A DNA stretch of 64,000 nucleotides from Xanthomonas arboricola (GCF_002940665.1 NZ_MIGY01000003.1:787573-851572); one strand, 5' to 3'. Shown: positions 1 through 8,883, numbered from the stretch's first letter. Notes: generated by a model not told the origin, from the letters alone. Program-made: numbers and translations.

Positions 1-166
1 TCTGGGCCGCGCCGGCATCGGCCGCCAGCCGGAACAGCGCCTCGGCCAGTGCATCCTGAAATTCGACAAATGCATCGGCCAGCGGCACCAGCACGATCTC
101 GCGCACCTGATCGAGCAGGTGCGGATTGTGGCTGGGAAGCATAGGGGTGGAAACGAACTGGGTCAT
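1..166 (-). CDS. DUF1631-like protein, N-terminal fragment cut by the window edge
   Basis: A reading frame on the minus strand opens with ATG at 166 and runs off the left edge, so only the first 55 residues are visible (MTQFVSTPMLPSHNPHLLDQ...). The stretch with HLLDQVREIVLVPLADAF and then ALAEALFRLAADAG resembles the start of DUF1631 proteins, which typically begin with a helix of the form LLxxVRxIxLxxLxxxF followed by ALFxLA. Function of that family is not established here. It is divergent from the nitroreductase gene at 297, with 130 bases between the two starts. The family call is an inference from a short piece. Confidence 0.5.
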   Translation of the reverse strand, partial: MTQFVSTPMLPSHNPHLLDQVREIVLVPLADAFVEFQDALAEALFRLAADAGAAQ

Positions 167-261
167 CGGGGAGCACGCAGGACGAACACGGAAGGGATGT
201 CACGGCCGGGCCGGCATCGGCCCACTGGCCATGATGCGGCGGGCGTTGGGAAGGGCCTGTC

Positions 262-267
262 TATAAT
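262..267 (+). promoter_or_regulatory. perfect -10 hexamer upstream of the nitroreductase operon
   Basis: TATAAT at 262-267 lies 29 bases before the ATG at 297, in the spacer between divergent genes. I see no good -35 hexamer at 16-18 bases spacing, so this is only a candidate promoter for the four-gene operon that follows. Confidence 0.4.
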
Positions 268-296
268 TGCCCGCATCCTCGCCTTGACCCGGAATT

Positions 297-872
297 ATGC
301 ACGCACCGTATTCGCTCCAGGCGCTGGACGCGCGCCGCTCGGTCCCCTCCAAACAGCTTGGCGAGCCCGGCCCGGATGAAGACACCCTGCTGCGCATGCT
401 CGCCTCGGCCGTGCGCGTGCCGGACCACGGCAAGCTGGTGCCGTTCCGCTTCCTGCGCATCAACGGCGATGCACGCCAGGCACTGGGCGATTTCCTGGCC
501 GAGCGCAGCCTGGCCGCCGACCCGCTGGCGCCGCCCGCAGCGGTCGAAAAAGACCGCAACCGTTTCAACGATGCGCCACTGGTGATCGTGGTGATCGCCG
601 CGCTGCGCCCCGGGCACAAGGTGCCCGAGCAGGAACAGCTGCTCACCGCCGGCTGCGTGTGCTTTGCGCTGCTGCAGGCCGCGCAGGCGCATGGCTTCGG
701 CGCGCAGTGGCTGACCGCATGGATGGCCTACGACCCGGCGGTGACCGGCTATCTGGGCCTGGAGCAGAACGAGCGCATCGCCGGTTTCATCCATATCGGC
801 ACCCCGCGCCTGCAGGTGCCCGAGCGCGAGCGCCCGGATCCGCGTGCGCTGCTGCGCGACTGGACACCGTGA
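297..872 (+). CDS. nitroreductase family protein, YdjA-like
   Basis: A 191-residue FMN-dependent nitroreductase-fold protein of the short YdjA type, expected to be a cytoplasmic NAD(P)H oxidoreductase; the physiological substrate is unknown. The signature features are the early ALDARRSVP segment (phosphate-contacting Arg/Ser), PDHGKLVPFRF, and the C-terminal GAQWLTAW and GFIHIGTP segments. The length fits this subfamily (about 180-190 residues). It is the first gene of a compact operon: its TGA overlaps the GTG start of the exonuclease gene, implying translational coupling. Family assignment is secure; the in vivo reaction is not. Confidence 0.9.
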   Translation: MHAPYSLQALDARRSVPSKQLGEPGPDEDTLLRMLASAVRVPDHGKLVPFRFLRINGDARQALGDFLAERSLAADPLAPPAAVEKDRNRFNDAPLVIVVIAALRPGHKVPEQEQLLTAGCVCFALLQAAQAHGFGAQWLTAWMAYDPAVTGYLGLEQNERIAGFIHIGTPRLQVPERERPDPRALLRDWTP

Positions 873-1855
873 CCACGCATACCCCTCCGCTTGCAGGCGC
901 ACCATCGGCGATCAATCGCCCGATCCCGCTCTATCTGGTCGATGCCAGCCTGTACGTGTTCCGCGCCTGGCATTCGATCCCGGACGAATTCCAGGATGCG
1001 CAAGGCTGGCCGACCAATGCGGTGCACGGCTTTGCGCGCTTCCTGCTCGACCTGCTCGAACGCGAGGATCCCCAGCACATCACCATTGCCTTCGACGAGG
1101 CGCTGGACAGTTGTTTTCGGCATGCGATCTACCCGGCCTACAAGGGCAATCGCACCCCGGCACCGGATGCGTTGCGGCGCCAGTTCGCGCATTGCAAGGC
1201 ACTGTGCGCAGCGTTGGGCCTGAGCGTGCTGGCGCACCGCGATTACGAGGCCGACGATCTGATCGGCAGCGCCTTGCACAGCGTGCGTGCGCACGGCCTG
1301 CGCGGGGTGATCGTGTCGGCCGACAAGGATCTGTCGCAGCTGCTGCTCGAGCACGACGAGCAGTGGGATTACGCGCGCAACCTGCGCTGGGGCATGGACG
1401 GGGTCAAGGCGCGCCACGGCGTGCATGCCCATCAGATCGCCGACTACCTGGCGCTGTGCGGCGATGCGATCGACAACATCCCCGGCGTCACCGGCATCGG
1501 CGCCAAATCGGCGGCAGTCCTGCTGGCGCATTTCGGCAGCCTGGATGCCTTGCTGGAACGCATCGACGAAATCCCGTTCCTGCGCCTGCGCGGCGCGGCG
1601 CAGATGGCCGCGCGCCTGCGCGAGCAACGCGAACACGCACTGTTGTGGCGTCAGCTCACCACCATCGCACTAGACGCGCCGCTGGCGCTGACCGCTGCCG
1701 GTTTCACGCGCGCGCAAGCCGATGCGGACATGCTGGCAGGATTATGCGAGAGCCTGCGCTTTGGCCCGCTCACCCGGCGCCGGCTACTGGCCGCGTGCAG
1801 CGGCGCGCAGGTACCGCGCACTCCCGTTTCCCTGGAACAAGGTCTGCATCCATGA
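869..1855 (+). CDS. 5'-3' exonuclease, FEN/PIN superfamily (Pol I N-terminal-like)
   Basis: A 328-residue stand-alone 5' nuclease related to the N-terminal domain of DNA polymerase I and to ExoIX/Xni. Acidic metal-binding motifs appear in order: LVDASLYVFRAW near residue 20, FDEALDSCFRH, YEADDLIGS, SADKDLSQLL, and the helix-three-turn-helix DNA-binding segment GDAIDNIPGVTGIGAKSA. No polymerase or proofreading domain follows, so it should act on flaps or 5' ends in repair or primer removal. The GTG start at 869 overlaps the preceding stop (GTGA); the open frame runs further upstream but only inside the nitroreductase gene. The stop overlaps the next ATG (ATGA at 1852). Confidence 0.93.
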   Translation: MTTHTPPLAGAPSAINRPIPLYLVDASLYVFRAWHSIPDEFQDAQGWPTNAVHGFARFLLDLLEREDPQHITIAFDEALDSCFRHAIYPAYKGNRTPAPDALRRQFAHCKALCAALGLSVLAHRDYEADDLIGSALHSVRAHGLRGVIVSADKDLSQLLLEHDEQWDYARNLRWGMDGVKARHGVHAHQIADYLALCGDAIDNIPGVTGIGAKSAAVLLAHFGSLDALLERIDEIPFLRLRGAAQMAARLREQREHALLWRQLTTIALDAPLALTAAGFTRAQADADMLAGLCESLRFGPLTRRRLLAACSGAQVPRTPVSLEQGLHP

Positions 1856-2403
1856 ACCGACACGACACCCCGCCCACCGTGGTCTACGAAGGCAAGTACC
1901 AGCGCATGGTCGTGCGTGGCACCTGGGAGTATTCCGAACGCGTGCATGCCGGCGGCCTGGCCGCGATCATCGTGGCGGTGACCCCGGACGATGCGATGCT
2001 GTTCGTCGAACAGTTCCGCGTGCCGCTGCAGGCACGCACCATCGAGATGCCGGCCGGCCTGGTCGGCGACGTGCACGCCGACGAGTCGATCGAGCTGTCG
2101 GCCATTCGCGAGCTGGAAGAAGAAACCGGCTGGACCGCCGAACATGCCGAAGTGCTGATGATCGGCCCCACCTCGGCCGGCGCCAGCAGCGAGAAGATCG
2201 CCTTCGTGCGCGCCACCGGCCTGCGCAAGGTCGGCGCCGGCGGCGGCGATGCCAGCGAAGACATCACCGTGCACGAAATCCCGCGCGCACAGGTCGGCGC
2301 CTGGCTGGTGCAGAAGATGGCCGAGGGTTATCAGATGGACCCCAAGCTGTGGGCCGGGCTGTATCTGGTCGATCACGCGCTGGACGGCACCGCGCGTGGG
2401 TGA
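1852..2403 (+). CDS. NUDIX hydrolase (ADP-ribose pyrophosphatase-like)
   Basis: A 183-residue protein carrying the Nudix box, here ending ELSAIRELEEETGW (REUXEEXGU core), preceded by the IEMPAGLVG segment seen in ADP-sugar pyrophosphatases. It would hydrolyse nucleoside diphosphates linked to another moiety, ADP-ribose being the most likely by similarity, with Mg2+ held by the Glu residues of the box. The ATG at 1852 overlaps the stop of the exonuclease gene, and its own end overlaps the GTG start of the amidohydrolase gene, so three junctions in this operon are coupled. Substrate is inferred, not shown. Confidence 0.92.
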   Translation: MNRHDTPPTVVYEGKYQRMVVRGTWEYSERVHAGGLAAIIVAVTPDDAMLFVEQFRVPLQARTIEMPAGLVGDVHADESIELSAIRELEEETGWTAEHAEVLMIGPTSAGASSEKIAFVRATGLRKVGAGGGDASEDITVHEIPRAQVGAWLVQKMAEGYQMDPKLWAGLYLVDHALDGTARG

Positions 2404-3181
2404 AGCGACCGCTGCCCGCCTGCTGGGCACCGACGATCCCGCACCGTTCAGCGTGCACAGCCCGCAGGCCGCCTCGCCATGGCTGTTGATCGCCGACCAC
2501 GCCGGTCAACGCGTGCCGGCGCGGCTGGCCAATCTCGGCCTGCCGCAGCAGGAGCTGGACCGCCACATCGGCTGGGATATCGGCATTGCCGAGGTCACCC
2601 GCTTGCTGGCCGATGCGCTGGATGCGGTCGCCATCGCGCAGACCTATTCGCGCCTGGTGATCGACTGCAATCGTCCGCATGGGTCGGCCACGCTGATGCC
2701 CGAGGTCAGCGACGGCACCTCGATTCCCGGCAACCAGCAGCTATCGGCGGCCGATCGGCAGCAGCGCATCGATGCGATCTTCGCGCCGTACCACGCGCGC
2801 ATTGCGGCAGAACTGGATGCACGCGCACAGCGCAGGCAACCGACCGTGCTGGTGTCGATGCACAGCTTCACGCCGATCATGGCCGGCAACGCGCGGCCCT
2901 GGCATGCCGGCGTGCTGTACAACCGCGACACGCGGCTGGCGCACCGCCTGCTGCAGGCCTTGCGCAACGAGCCGGATCTGGTGGTCGGCGACAACCAGCC
3001 CTATGCGGTCAGCGACACCAGCGACTATGCGATTCCGGTCTACGGCGAAGGCCGCGGGCTGCTGCATGTGGAGCTGGAACTGCGCCAGGACCTGATTGCC
3101 GACGCGGCCGGGCAACAGGCGTGGGCACAGCGCCTGGCACGCATCCTGCCGCCGCTGGCAGACGCGCTGCTGCCGCGTTAA
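2396..3181 (+). CDS. N-formylglutamate amidohydrolase family protein
   Basis: A 261-residue protein of the N-formylglutamate amidohydrolase family (PF05013 type). Visible family features are LLIADHAGQRVP near residue 28, RLVIDCNRP, VLVSMHSFTP and the C-terminal HVELELRQDLI. Members hydrolyse N-formylglutamate (histidine degradation) or related acyl amino acids; since no hut genes are near, the true substrate is open. The GTG at 2396 is chosen because it overlaps the end of the NUDIX gene and gives a family-like N-terminus. Last gene of the operon; a long palindrome at 3201 separates it from the convergent iminopeptidase gene. Confidence 0.88.
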   Translation: MGEATAARLLGTDDPAPFSVHSPQAASPWLLIADHAGQRVPARLANLGLPQQELDRHIGWDIGIAEVTRLLADALDAVAIAQTYSRLVIDCNRPHGSATLMPEVSDGTSIPGNQQLSAADRQQRIDAIFAPYHARIAAELDARAQRRQPTVLVSMHSFTPIMAGNARPWHAGVLYNRDTRLAHRLLQALRNEPDLVVGDNQPYAVSDTSDYAIPVYGEGRGLLHVELELRQDLIADAAGQQAWAQRLARILPPLADALLPR

Positions 3182-3200
3182 AACACCTGAAATCCGCGTA

Positions 3201-3262
3201 GGAGCGTGCCTGCGCGCGATGAGGCGTCATCGGTAACGCCTCATCGCGCGCAGGCATGCTCC
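3201..3262. repeat. REP-like palindrome, copy 1, between convergent genes
   Basis: A 27-base left arm (3201-3227, GGAGCGTGCCTGCGCGCGAT...) and a 27-base right arm (3236-3262) are inverted complements with one mismatch, around an 8-base loop. The same core (GTAGGAGCG..CCTGGGCGCGA.G) recurs at 13662 and 59342. It sits in the gap between the amidohydrolase gene (+) and the iminopeptidase gene (-), so the transcript hairpin could also end transcription from both sides, although no T run follows. Confidence 0.85.
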
Positions 3263-3308
3263 GACAGGTCATGCCAGCGCATGACCCGGCTGCGCCGGAC
3301 GTCGTCGC

Positions 3309-4250
3309 TCAGGCAAACCCGTCGGTCGCGCGCACCAGCGCATCGACATTTTCCGGCTCGAATCCGGAATGGCCGGACGCCGCGCTGATCTGCAACTGCG
3401 CCTTCGGCCACACCTTGTGCAGGTCCCAGGCGCTTTGCAACGGGCACACCACATCGTAGCGACCGTGCACGATCACACCGGGGATGTCGGCGATGCGGTG
3501 CGCGTCGCGCAACAGCTGATCTTCGACTTCGAAGAAACCGCCGTTGACGAAGTAATGATTCTCGATGCGCGCAAACGCCAGGGCGAAGTGCGCGTCTTCA
3601 TGCCCGGTGACGAAATCGGCGTCCACATGCAGGAAGCTGGTGGCACCTTCCCACACGCTCCATGCCTTGGCTGCGGCCAGACGGGTGGCTTCGTCGTCGC
3701 TGGTAAGGCGACGGTGGAAGGCGGAGATCAGATCGGCGCGTTCCACCACCGGAATCGCGTTGACGTAATGCTCCCAGGCGTCAGGAAACAGCCGGCTGGC
3801 GCCTTGCTGATAGAACCACTCCAGTTCGAAACGGCGCAGCAGGAAGATGCCGCGCAGCACCAGCTCGGTGACCTGCTGCGGATGGGTCTGCGCGTAGGCC
3901 AGCGCCAATGTCGAACCCCAGCTGCCGCCGAACACCTGCCAGCGCGCGATGCCCAGGTGTTCGCGCAGGCGCTCGATATCGGCGACTAGGTCCCAGGTGG
4001 TGTTGTCCACCAGATCGGCATGCGGGGTGGAACGGCCTGCGCCGCGCTGATCGAACAGCACGATGCGGTACTTGGCCGGGTCGTGGAAACGCCGCATCTT
4101 GTCGTTGCAACCGCCACCGGGGCCGCCGTGCAGCATCACCACCGGCTTGCCCTGCGGATTGCCGCACTGCTCGAAATACAGGGTGTGGCGGTCGTCGACC
4201 TGGAGGGTGCCGTGGTCGTACGGCGTGATCTCGGGATAGAGCGTGCGCAT
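3309..4250 (-). CDS. pip: proline iminopeptidase
   Basis: A 313-residue alpha/beta hydrolase that removes N-terminal proline from peptides in the cytoplasm. The oxyanion-hole HGGPGGG motif is at residues 41-47, the nucleophile elbow GGSWGS places the catalytic Ser at residue 110, and the acid/base residues are in HGRYDVVCP and ASGHSGFEPE near the C-terminus. Length and sequence match the well-studied X. campestris enzyme. The start MRTLYPEI (ATG ending at 4250) is preferred over an ATG 21 codons upstream, which would add a non-conserved leader. Confidence 0.96.
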   Translation of the reverse strand: MRTLYPEITPYDHGTLQVDDRHTLYFEQCGNPQGKPVVMLHGGPGGGCNDKMRRFHDPAKYRIVLFDQRGAGRSTPHADLVDNTTWDLVADIERLREHLGIARWQVFGGSWGSTLALAYAQTHPQQVTELVLRGIFLLRRFELEWFYQQGASRLFPDAWEHYVNAIPVVERADLISAFHRRLTSDDEATRLAAAKAWSVWEGATSFLHVDADFVTGHEDAHFALAFARIENHYFVNGGFFEVEDQLLRDAHRIADIPGVIVHGRYDVVCPLQSAWDLHKVWPKAQLQISAASGHSGFEPENVDALVRATDGFA

Positions 4251-4347
4251 GCGTCGGTCCTGCGGGAAACCGCTAGTGTATCGGCACCCGGTCTGCACAC
4301 GCGGGCGCCCCATGCAATCGAGGGCGACCGCTTCGTGGCCCGCCGCG

Positions 4348-5199
4348 CTAGCCCGCAGCGGGCGACCAGCGCCCCGCTGTCACCCGGTCACGCTGCTCCA
4401 GATCCTGATGCGTGGCCACCGCCTCGAAGCCACGCGCTTGCATCAGCCCGGCCACTACCGCGCCCTGGTCCCAGCCGTGTTCGAGCAGCAGCCAGCCGCC
4501 CGGCAGCAGATGCGCAGGGGCATCGGCGACGATCAGGCGGATGTCGTCCAGGCCATCGGGGCCGGAAGCCAGCGCACTGGCCGGCTCGTAGCGTAGATCG
4601 CCTTCACCCAGATGCGGGTCCTGCGTAGCGATATACGGCGGATTGCTAGCGATCAGATCAAAGCACTCTCCGGCCAGCGGCGCGAACCAGCTGCCTTGAC
4701 GGCATTCGACATTGCGCAACCGGTGACTGTCGGCATTGCGCTGGGCAACCGCCAGCGCCGCCGCACTGGCGTCGGTGGCGATCACCTGTGCCTGCGGCCG
4801 CTCGCTGGCGATGGCCAACGCGATCGCACCACTGCCGGTGCCCAGATCGGCAGCGCGGCGGCCCGGCAGAGCATCCAGGCGCTCAAGTGCCAGCTCGACC
4901 AGCACCTCGGTGTCGGCGCGCGGGATCAGCGTGGCAGTGGAGACCGCCAGATCCAGCGTCCAGAACCCACGCCGGCCGGTCAGATACGCCACCGGTTCGC
5001 CGGCCTGGCGCCGCTGCACCAGCGCCTCGAACGCCTGCGCGACAGACGCCTCGACCGGATCGCGGCCATGCGCAAACAGCCAGGCGCGGTCGCGGCCCAG
5101 CGCGTGCAGCAGCAGCGGCTCGGCATCGCTGCGCTCGATCCGTTCGACTGCGCGCCGCAACAGCTGCTCGGCGGCAAGACCGGCTGGGTCCTCGCTCAT
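4348..5199 (-). CDS. prmC: peptide chain release factor N5-glutamine methyltransferase
   Basis: A 283-residue SAM-dependent methyltransferase that modifies the GGQ glutamine of release factors RF1 and RF2. It shows an N-terminal helical domain, the linker [18 protein letters not shown], the SAM motif [17 protein letters not shown] and the catalytic NPPY motif (IASNPPYIA). Two start codons three codons apart are possible (5208 and 5199). It lies on the minus strand upstream of pip with a spacer of about 100 bases, and is divergent from the ahpC promoter region. Confidence 0.95.
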   Translation of the reverse strand: MSEDPAGLAAEQLLRRAVERIERSDAEPLLLHALGRDRAWLFAHGRDPVEASVAQAFEALVQRRQAGEPVAYLTGRRGFWTLDLAVSTATLIPRADTEVLVELALERLDALPGRRAADLGTGSGAIALAIASERPQAQVIATDASAAALAVAQRNADSHRLRNVECRQGSWFAPLAGECFDLIASNPPYIATQDPHLGEGDLRYEPASALASGPDGLDDIRLIVADAPAHLLPGGWLLLEHGWDQGAVVAGLMQARGFEAVATHQDLEQRDRVTAGRWSPAAG

Positions 5200-5287
5200 A
5201 CGGATCATTCACTCATGCGCAACATCGGCCGACCATTATCGGAGATGGAATCGGCCCCTGCAGCGGCAGACGCCGTCTGCAAACTCG

Positions 5288-5324
5288 ATAGCCACAGCCT
5301 ATCTATACAATTCCATCAATCGAT
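5288..5324 (+). promoter_or_regulatory. OxyR binding site upstream of ahpC
   Basis: The OxyR tetramer consensus is four tetranucleotides at 7-base spacing, ATAG-N7-CTAT-N7-ATAG-N7-CTAT. Here ATAG (5288-5291), CTAT (5299-5302), ATTC (5310-5313) and CGAT (5321-5324) fall at exactly that spacing: the first half is perfect and the second has 5 of 8 bases. It abuts the -35 element at 5325, the usual position for activation through RNA polymerase contact. oxyR itself is encoded 2.5 kb downstream. Confidence 0.82.
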
Positions 5325-5353
5325 TTGAGAAATCTATCGATCCTACCTACCAT
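5325..5353 (+). promoter_or_regulatory. ahpC promoter
   Basis: TTGAGA (5325-5330), a 17-base spacer and TACCAT (5348-5353) form a sigma70-type promoter with a good -35 and a weak -10, as expected of an activator-dependent gene. The ahpC ATG follows at 5400. Confidence 0.7.
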
Positions 5354-5399
5354 GGCGACTGTTCCATCCCCCGCCCCCTTCATCGCACGAGGAAACTCA

Positions 5400-5963
5400 A
5401 TGTCTCTTATCAACACTCAGGTCCAGCCGTTCAAGGCGAATGCGTACCACAACGGCAACTTCATCGAAGTCACCGAGGCCAGCCTGAAGGGCAAGTGGTC
5501 GGTGCTGATCTTCATGCCGGCCGCCTTCACCTTCAATTGCCCGACCGAAGTGGAAGACGCCGCCGACAACTATGCCGCGTTCCAGAAGGCAGGCGCCGAG
5601 GTCTATATCGTCACCACCGATACGCACTTCTCGCACAAGGTGTGGCACGAAACCTCGCCGGCCGTGGGCAAGGCGCAGTTTCCGCTGATCGGCGACCCGA
5701 CCCACAAGCTGACCCGTGCGTTCGGCGTGCACATCGAAGAAGAAGGCCTGGCCCTGCGCGGCACCTTCATCATCAATCCGGACGGCGTGATCAAGACCCT
5801 CGAAATCCACGACAACGCGATCGCCCGCGACGTCACCGAGACGCTGCGCAAGCTGACCGCTGCCCAGTTCGTCGCCAACAATCCCGGCCAGGTCTGCCCG
5901 GCCAAGTGGAAGGAAGGCGCCAAGACCCTGGCTCCGTCGCTGGACCTGGTCGGCAAGATCTAA
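5400..5963 (+). CDS. ahpC: alkyl hydroperoxide reductase subunit C (peroxiredoxin)
   Basis: A 187-residue typical 2-Cys peroxiredoxin that reduces H2O2, organic peroxides and peroxynitrite in the cytoplasm. The peroxidatic cysteine is C47 (FTFNCPTE) and the resolving cysteine C166 (GQVCPAKW), the same spacing as in enteric AhpC; the resulting disulfide is reduced by AhpF. The ATG at 5400 follows AGGAAACTCA and gives the conserved MSLINTQVQPF start. Its own OxyR-dependent promoter lies just upstream, and a GC hairpin follows the stop, so ahpC is probably transcribed largely apart from ahpF, giving the excess of AhpC usual for this system. Confidence 0.98.
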   Translation: MSLINTQVQPFKANAYHNGNFIEVTEASLKGKWSVLIFMPAAFTFNCPTEVEDAADNYAAFQKAGAEVYIVTTDTHFSHKVWHETSPAVGKAQFPLIGDPTHKLTRAFGVHIEEEGLALRGTFIINPDGVIKTLEIHDNAIARDVTETLRKLTAAQFVANNPGQVCPAKWKEGAKTLAPSLDLVGKI

Positions 5964-5975
5964 ACCGACTGACAC

Positions 5976-6000
5976 CTCCGGCCTGTGGTTGAGGCCGGAG
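5976..6000 (+). terminator. GC-rich hairpin behind ahpC
   Basis: CTCCGGCCT (5976-5984) and AGGCCGGAG (5992-6000) are perfect inverted repeats around a 7-base loop, 12 bases after the ahpC stop. There is no U tract, so it may stabilise the 3' end or attenuate read-through into ahpF instead of terminating fully. Confidence 0.5.
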
Positions 6001-6178
6001 CATCTCCGGCCCAGCACTGGGCCGGGGGTGAACCGGAGCCGGTGCCGGGCTGCCCGCCAGCCATCGCCAGCACGCATTCCCGACATCGCGCCGGCTGCGG
6101 TTCATCCCCTCCTCCCCGGCGACCTGCCTCAGCGCAGCGACGCCACGCCCTCCCCTTGCCCATTCCCAGGAGTTCTCC

Positions 6179-7771
6179 ATGTTGGATGCCAACCTCAAGA
6201 CCCAGCTGACCGCCTACCTGGAACGGGTCACCCGTCCGATCCAGATCAATGCCTCGATCGACGAAAGCGCCGGCTCGCGCGAAATGCTCGACCTGCTCGA
6301 GGATCTGGTGCTGCTGTCGGACAAGATCAGCCTGGACATCCACCGCGATGACAACCAGCGCAAGCCCTCGTTCGCGCTGACCACGCCGGGCCAGGACATC
6401 TCGCTGCGCTTTGCCGGCCTGCCGATGGGCCACGAGTTCACCTCGCTGGTGCTGGCGCTGCTGCAGGTGGGCGGCCACCCGTCCAAGGCCGCCGCCGAGC
6501 TGATCGAGCAGGTGCAGCACCTGGATGGCGACTACCAGTTCGAAACCTATTTCTCGCTGTCGTGCCAGAACTGCCCGGACGTGGTGCAGGCGCTGAATCT
6601 TGCCGCCGTGCTCAACCCGCGCATCAAGCACGTGGCCATCGACGGCGCGTGGTTCCAGGACGAGGTCGAAACCCGCCAGATCATGTCGGTGCCTACCGTC
6701 TACTTGAACGGCGAGCTGTTCGACCAGGGCCGCATGACGCTGGAGCAGATCGTCGCCAAGCTCGACACCAATGCCGCAAAGCGCGACGCCGCCAAGATCG
6801 CGGCCAAGGACGCCTTCGATGTGCTGGTGGTCGGCGGTGGCCCGGCCGGCTCGGCAGCGGCCGTCTACGCCGCACGCAAGGGCATCCGTACCGGCGTGGC
6901 CGCCGAGCGCTTCGGTGGCCAGGTGCTGGACACCATGTCGATCGAAAACTTCATCTCGGTGCCGGAAACCGAAGGCCCGAAGATGGCCGCCGCGCTCGAG
7001 CAGCATGTGCGCCAGTACGACGTGGACATCATGAACCTGCAGCGCGCCGAGCAGCTGGTTCCGGCCGGTGCCGATGGCCTGATCGAGATCAAGCTGGCCA
7101 ACGGCGCCTCGCTCAAGAGCAAGACCGTGATCCTGTCCACCGGCGCGCGCTGGAGGCAGATGAACGTGCCGGGCGAAGACCAGTACAAGAACAAGGGCGT
7201 GGCCTATTGCCCGCATTGCGATGGCCCGCTGTTCAAGGGCAAGCGCGTGGCGGTGATCGGCGGCGGCAATTCGGGCGTCGAGGCCGCGATCGATCTGGCC
7301 GGTATCGTGGCGCATGTCACGCTGGTGGAATTCGACGACAAGCTGCGCGCCGACGAAGTGCTGCAACGCAAGCTGCGCAGCCTGCACAACGTGCGCATCA
7401 TCACCAGCGCGCAGACCACCGAAGTGCTGGGCGATGGCCAGAAGGTCACCGGCCTGGTCTACAGGGACCGCACCGGCGGCGACATCCAGCACGTGGATCT
7501 GGAAGGCGTGTTCGTGCAGATCGGCCTGCTGCCCAACACCGAATTCCTCAAGGGATCGGTTGCGTTGTCGCCGCGCGGCGAGATCATCGTCGACGACCGT
7601 GGCCAGACCAATGTTCCGGGCGTGTTCGCTGCCGGCGACGCCACCACGGTGCCGTACAAGCAGATCGTGATCGCGATGGGCGAAGGTTCCAAGGCTGCGT
7701 TGAGCGCGTTCGATTACCTGATCCGCTCCAGTGCACCGGTCAGCGCCGACAACGTCGCCCAGGCAGCATAA
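6179..7771 (+). CDS. ahpF: alkyl hydroperoxide reductase subunit F
   Basis: A 530-residue flavoprotein that passes electrons from NADH to AhpC. Order of parts: tandem thioredoxin-fold N-terminal domain with redox pair C129/C132 (SCQNC), FAD-binding segment [16 protein letters not shown] near residue 218, the thioredoxin-reductase-like disulfide CPHC (AYCPHCDG), a second Rossmann motif [16 protein letters not shown] for NADH, and the C-terminal FAD motif GVFAAGDAT. The ATG at 6179 follows a clear AGGAG. oxyR begins 79 bases after its stop on the same strand. Confidence 0.98.
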   Translation: MLDANLKTQLTAYLERVTRPIQINASIDESAGSREMLDLLEDLVLLSDKISLDIHRDDNQRKPSFALTTPGQDISLRFAGLPMGHEFTSLVLALLQVGGHPSKAAAELIEQVQHLDGDYQFETYFSLSCQNCPDVVQALNLAAVLNPRIKHVAIDGAWFQDEVETRQIMSVPTVYLNGELFDQGRMTLEQIVAKLDTNAAKRDAAKIAAKDAFDVLVVGGGPAGSAAAVYAARKGIRTGVAAERFGGQVLDTMSIENFISVPETEGPKMAAALEQHVRQYDVDIMNLQRAEQLVPAGADGLIEIKLANGASLKSKTVILSTGARWRQMNVPGEDQYKNKGVAYCPHCDGPLFKGKRVAVIGGGNSGVEAAIDLAGIVAHVTLVEFDDKLRADEVLQRKLRSLHNVRIITSAQTTEVLGDGQKVTGLVYRDRTGGDIQHVDLEGVFVQIGLLPNTEFLKGSVALSPRGEIIVDDRGQTNVPGVFAAGDATTVPYKQIVIAMGEGSKAALSAFDYLIRSSAPVSADNVAQAA

Positions 7772-7850
7772 GAGCACGCAAGCCAGCGCCCGGCCAGCCC
7801 GGGCGCTAAGCTCCAGTCGTACCCCGTCACCGCAATGAGGGCTGCTGCAC

Positions 7851-8792
7851 ATGAACCTGCGTGACCTGAAATATCTGGTCGCCCTGGCCGACCACAAGCA
7901 TTTCGGCCGTGCTGCGACGGCCTGCTTCGTCAGTCAGCCGACGCTGTCCACACAGATCAAGAAACTCGAAGACGAGCTCGGCGTGCCGCTGGTGGAACGT
8001 GCGCCGCGCAAGGTGATGCTGACCCCTGCCGGCCGCGAGGCAGCGATGCGCGCACGCGGCATCGTGGCCGAAGTGGAACAGATGAAGGAAGCGGCGCGGC
8101 GCAGCCAGGATCCGGAAGCGGGCACCGTGCGGCTGGGCATCTTTCCCACCCTGGCGCCGTATCTGTTGCCACATGTGGTCCCGCGGATCCGCGAGCGATT
8201 TCCGCGTCTGGAACTGCTGCTGATCGAGGAAAAAAGCGATCAGCTGGTGCACCAGCTGCGCGAAGGCCGCCTGGATGCGGCGCTGCTCGCGCTGCCGTTG
8301 CAGGATGAGCAGCTGCATGCCGAATTCCTGTTCGAAGAACCCTTCGTGCTGGCCGTTCCGGAAGGCCATCCGCTGTCGCGCTATGACAGCATGACGCTGG
8401 ACGATCTGTCCGAGCAGCGGCTGTTGCTGCTGGAAGATGGCCACTGCCTGCGCGAACAGGCGCTGGATGTCTGCCATCTTGCCGGTGCCCTGGAAAAATC
8501 CGAATTCCAGGCCACCAGCCTGGAGACGCTGCGCCAGATGGTGGCTGCCAACGTCGGCGTGACCTTGCTGCCGCTGCTGGCGGTCAAACCGCCGGTCGCC
8601 CGCTCGGAGAACATCCGCCTGATCCGCTTCCGCGAAGACAAGCAGCCCAGCCGCCGTATCGCCATGGCCTGGCGCCGCAGTTCGGCCATGACCGCGTTCC
8701 TGGAGCAACTGGCGCAGTTGTTCAAGGAGTTGCCGGAGAGCCTATTTACGCTGGACCAGCCGGCGACCGGCCCTAAGGCAGTTGCGGCCTGA
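7851..8792 (+). CDS. oxyR: hydrogen peroxide-sensing LysR-type regulator OxyR
   Basis: A 313-residue LysR regulator. The winged-helix N-terminus (RAATACFVSQPTLSTQIKKL) is followed by the effector domain in which C199 and C208 (GHCLREQALDVCHL) match exactly the redox cysteines of enteric OxyR; peroxide oxidises them to a disulfide and switches on target genes. It is the last gene of the ahpF-oxyR unit and the likely activator at the site at 5288. A tandem 7-bp repeat starts at the first base after its stop, and a rho-independent terminator follows at 8884. Confidence 0.98.
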   Translation: MNLRDLKYLVALADHKHFGRAATACFVSQPTLSTQIKKLEDELGVPLVERAPRKVMLTPAGREAAMRARGIVAEVEQMKEAARRSQDPEAGTVRLGIFPTLAPYLLPHVVPRIRERFPRLELLLIEEKSDQLVHQLREGRLDAALLALPLQDEQLHAEFLFEEPFVLAVPEGHPLSRYDSMTLDDLSEQRLLLLEDGHCLREQALDVCHLAGALEKSEFQATSLETLRQMVAANVGVTLLPLLAVKPPVARSENIRLIRFREDKQPSRRIAMAWRRSSAMTAFLEQLAQLFKELPESLFTLDQPATGPKAVAA

Positions 8793-8820
8793 GGAATCGG
8801 GAATCGGGAATCGGGAATCG
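8793..8820. repeat. 7-bp tandem repeat, four perfect copies
   Basis: GGAATCG is repeated four times without change from 8793 to 8820, beginning immediately after the oxyR stop codon. Read in another phase this is the GGGAATC heptad that occurs in many Xanthomonas intergenic spaces, and a degenerate set of the same heptad lies behind rlmM at 20062. Such loci commonly vary in copy number between strains. Confidence 0.9.
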
Positions 8821-8883
8821 CAAGATCGTTGCATGGCTGCGGTTGCTTGGCGTCATGTTTTTCCACCTGTTCTCGGACAGAAG

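Noticed and set aside
749-1636. Long minus-strand open frame (295 codons) opposite the exonuclease gene
   Set aside because: Composition is a His/Ala/Gln-rich mirror of the sense gene; no motif; typical third-position-GC shadow.
5960-7897. 645-codon open frame opposite ahpF
   Set aside because: Antisense shadow of a certain gene, low-complexity residues, no family resemblance.
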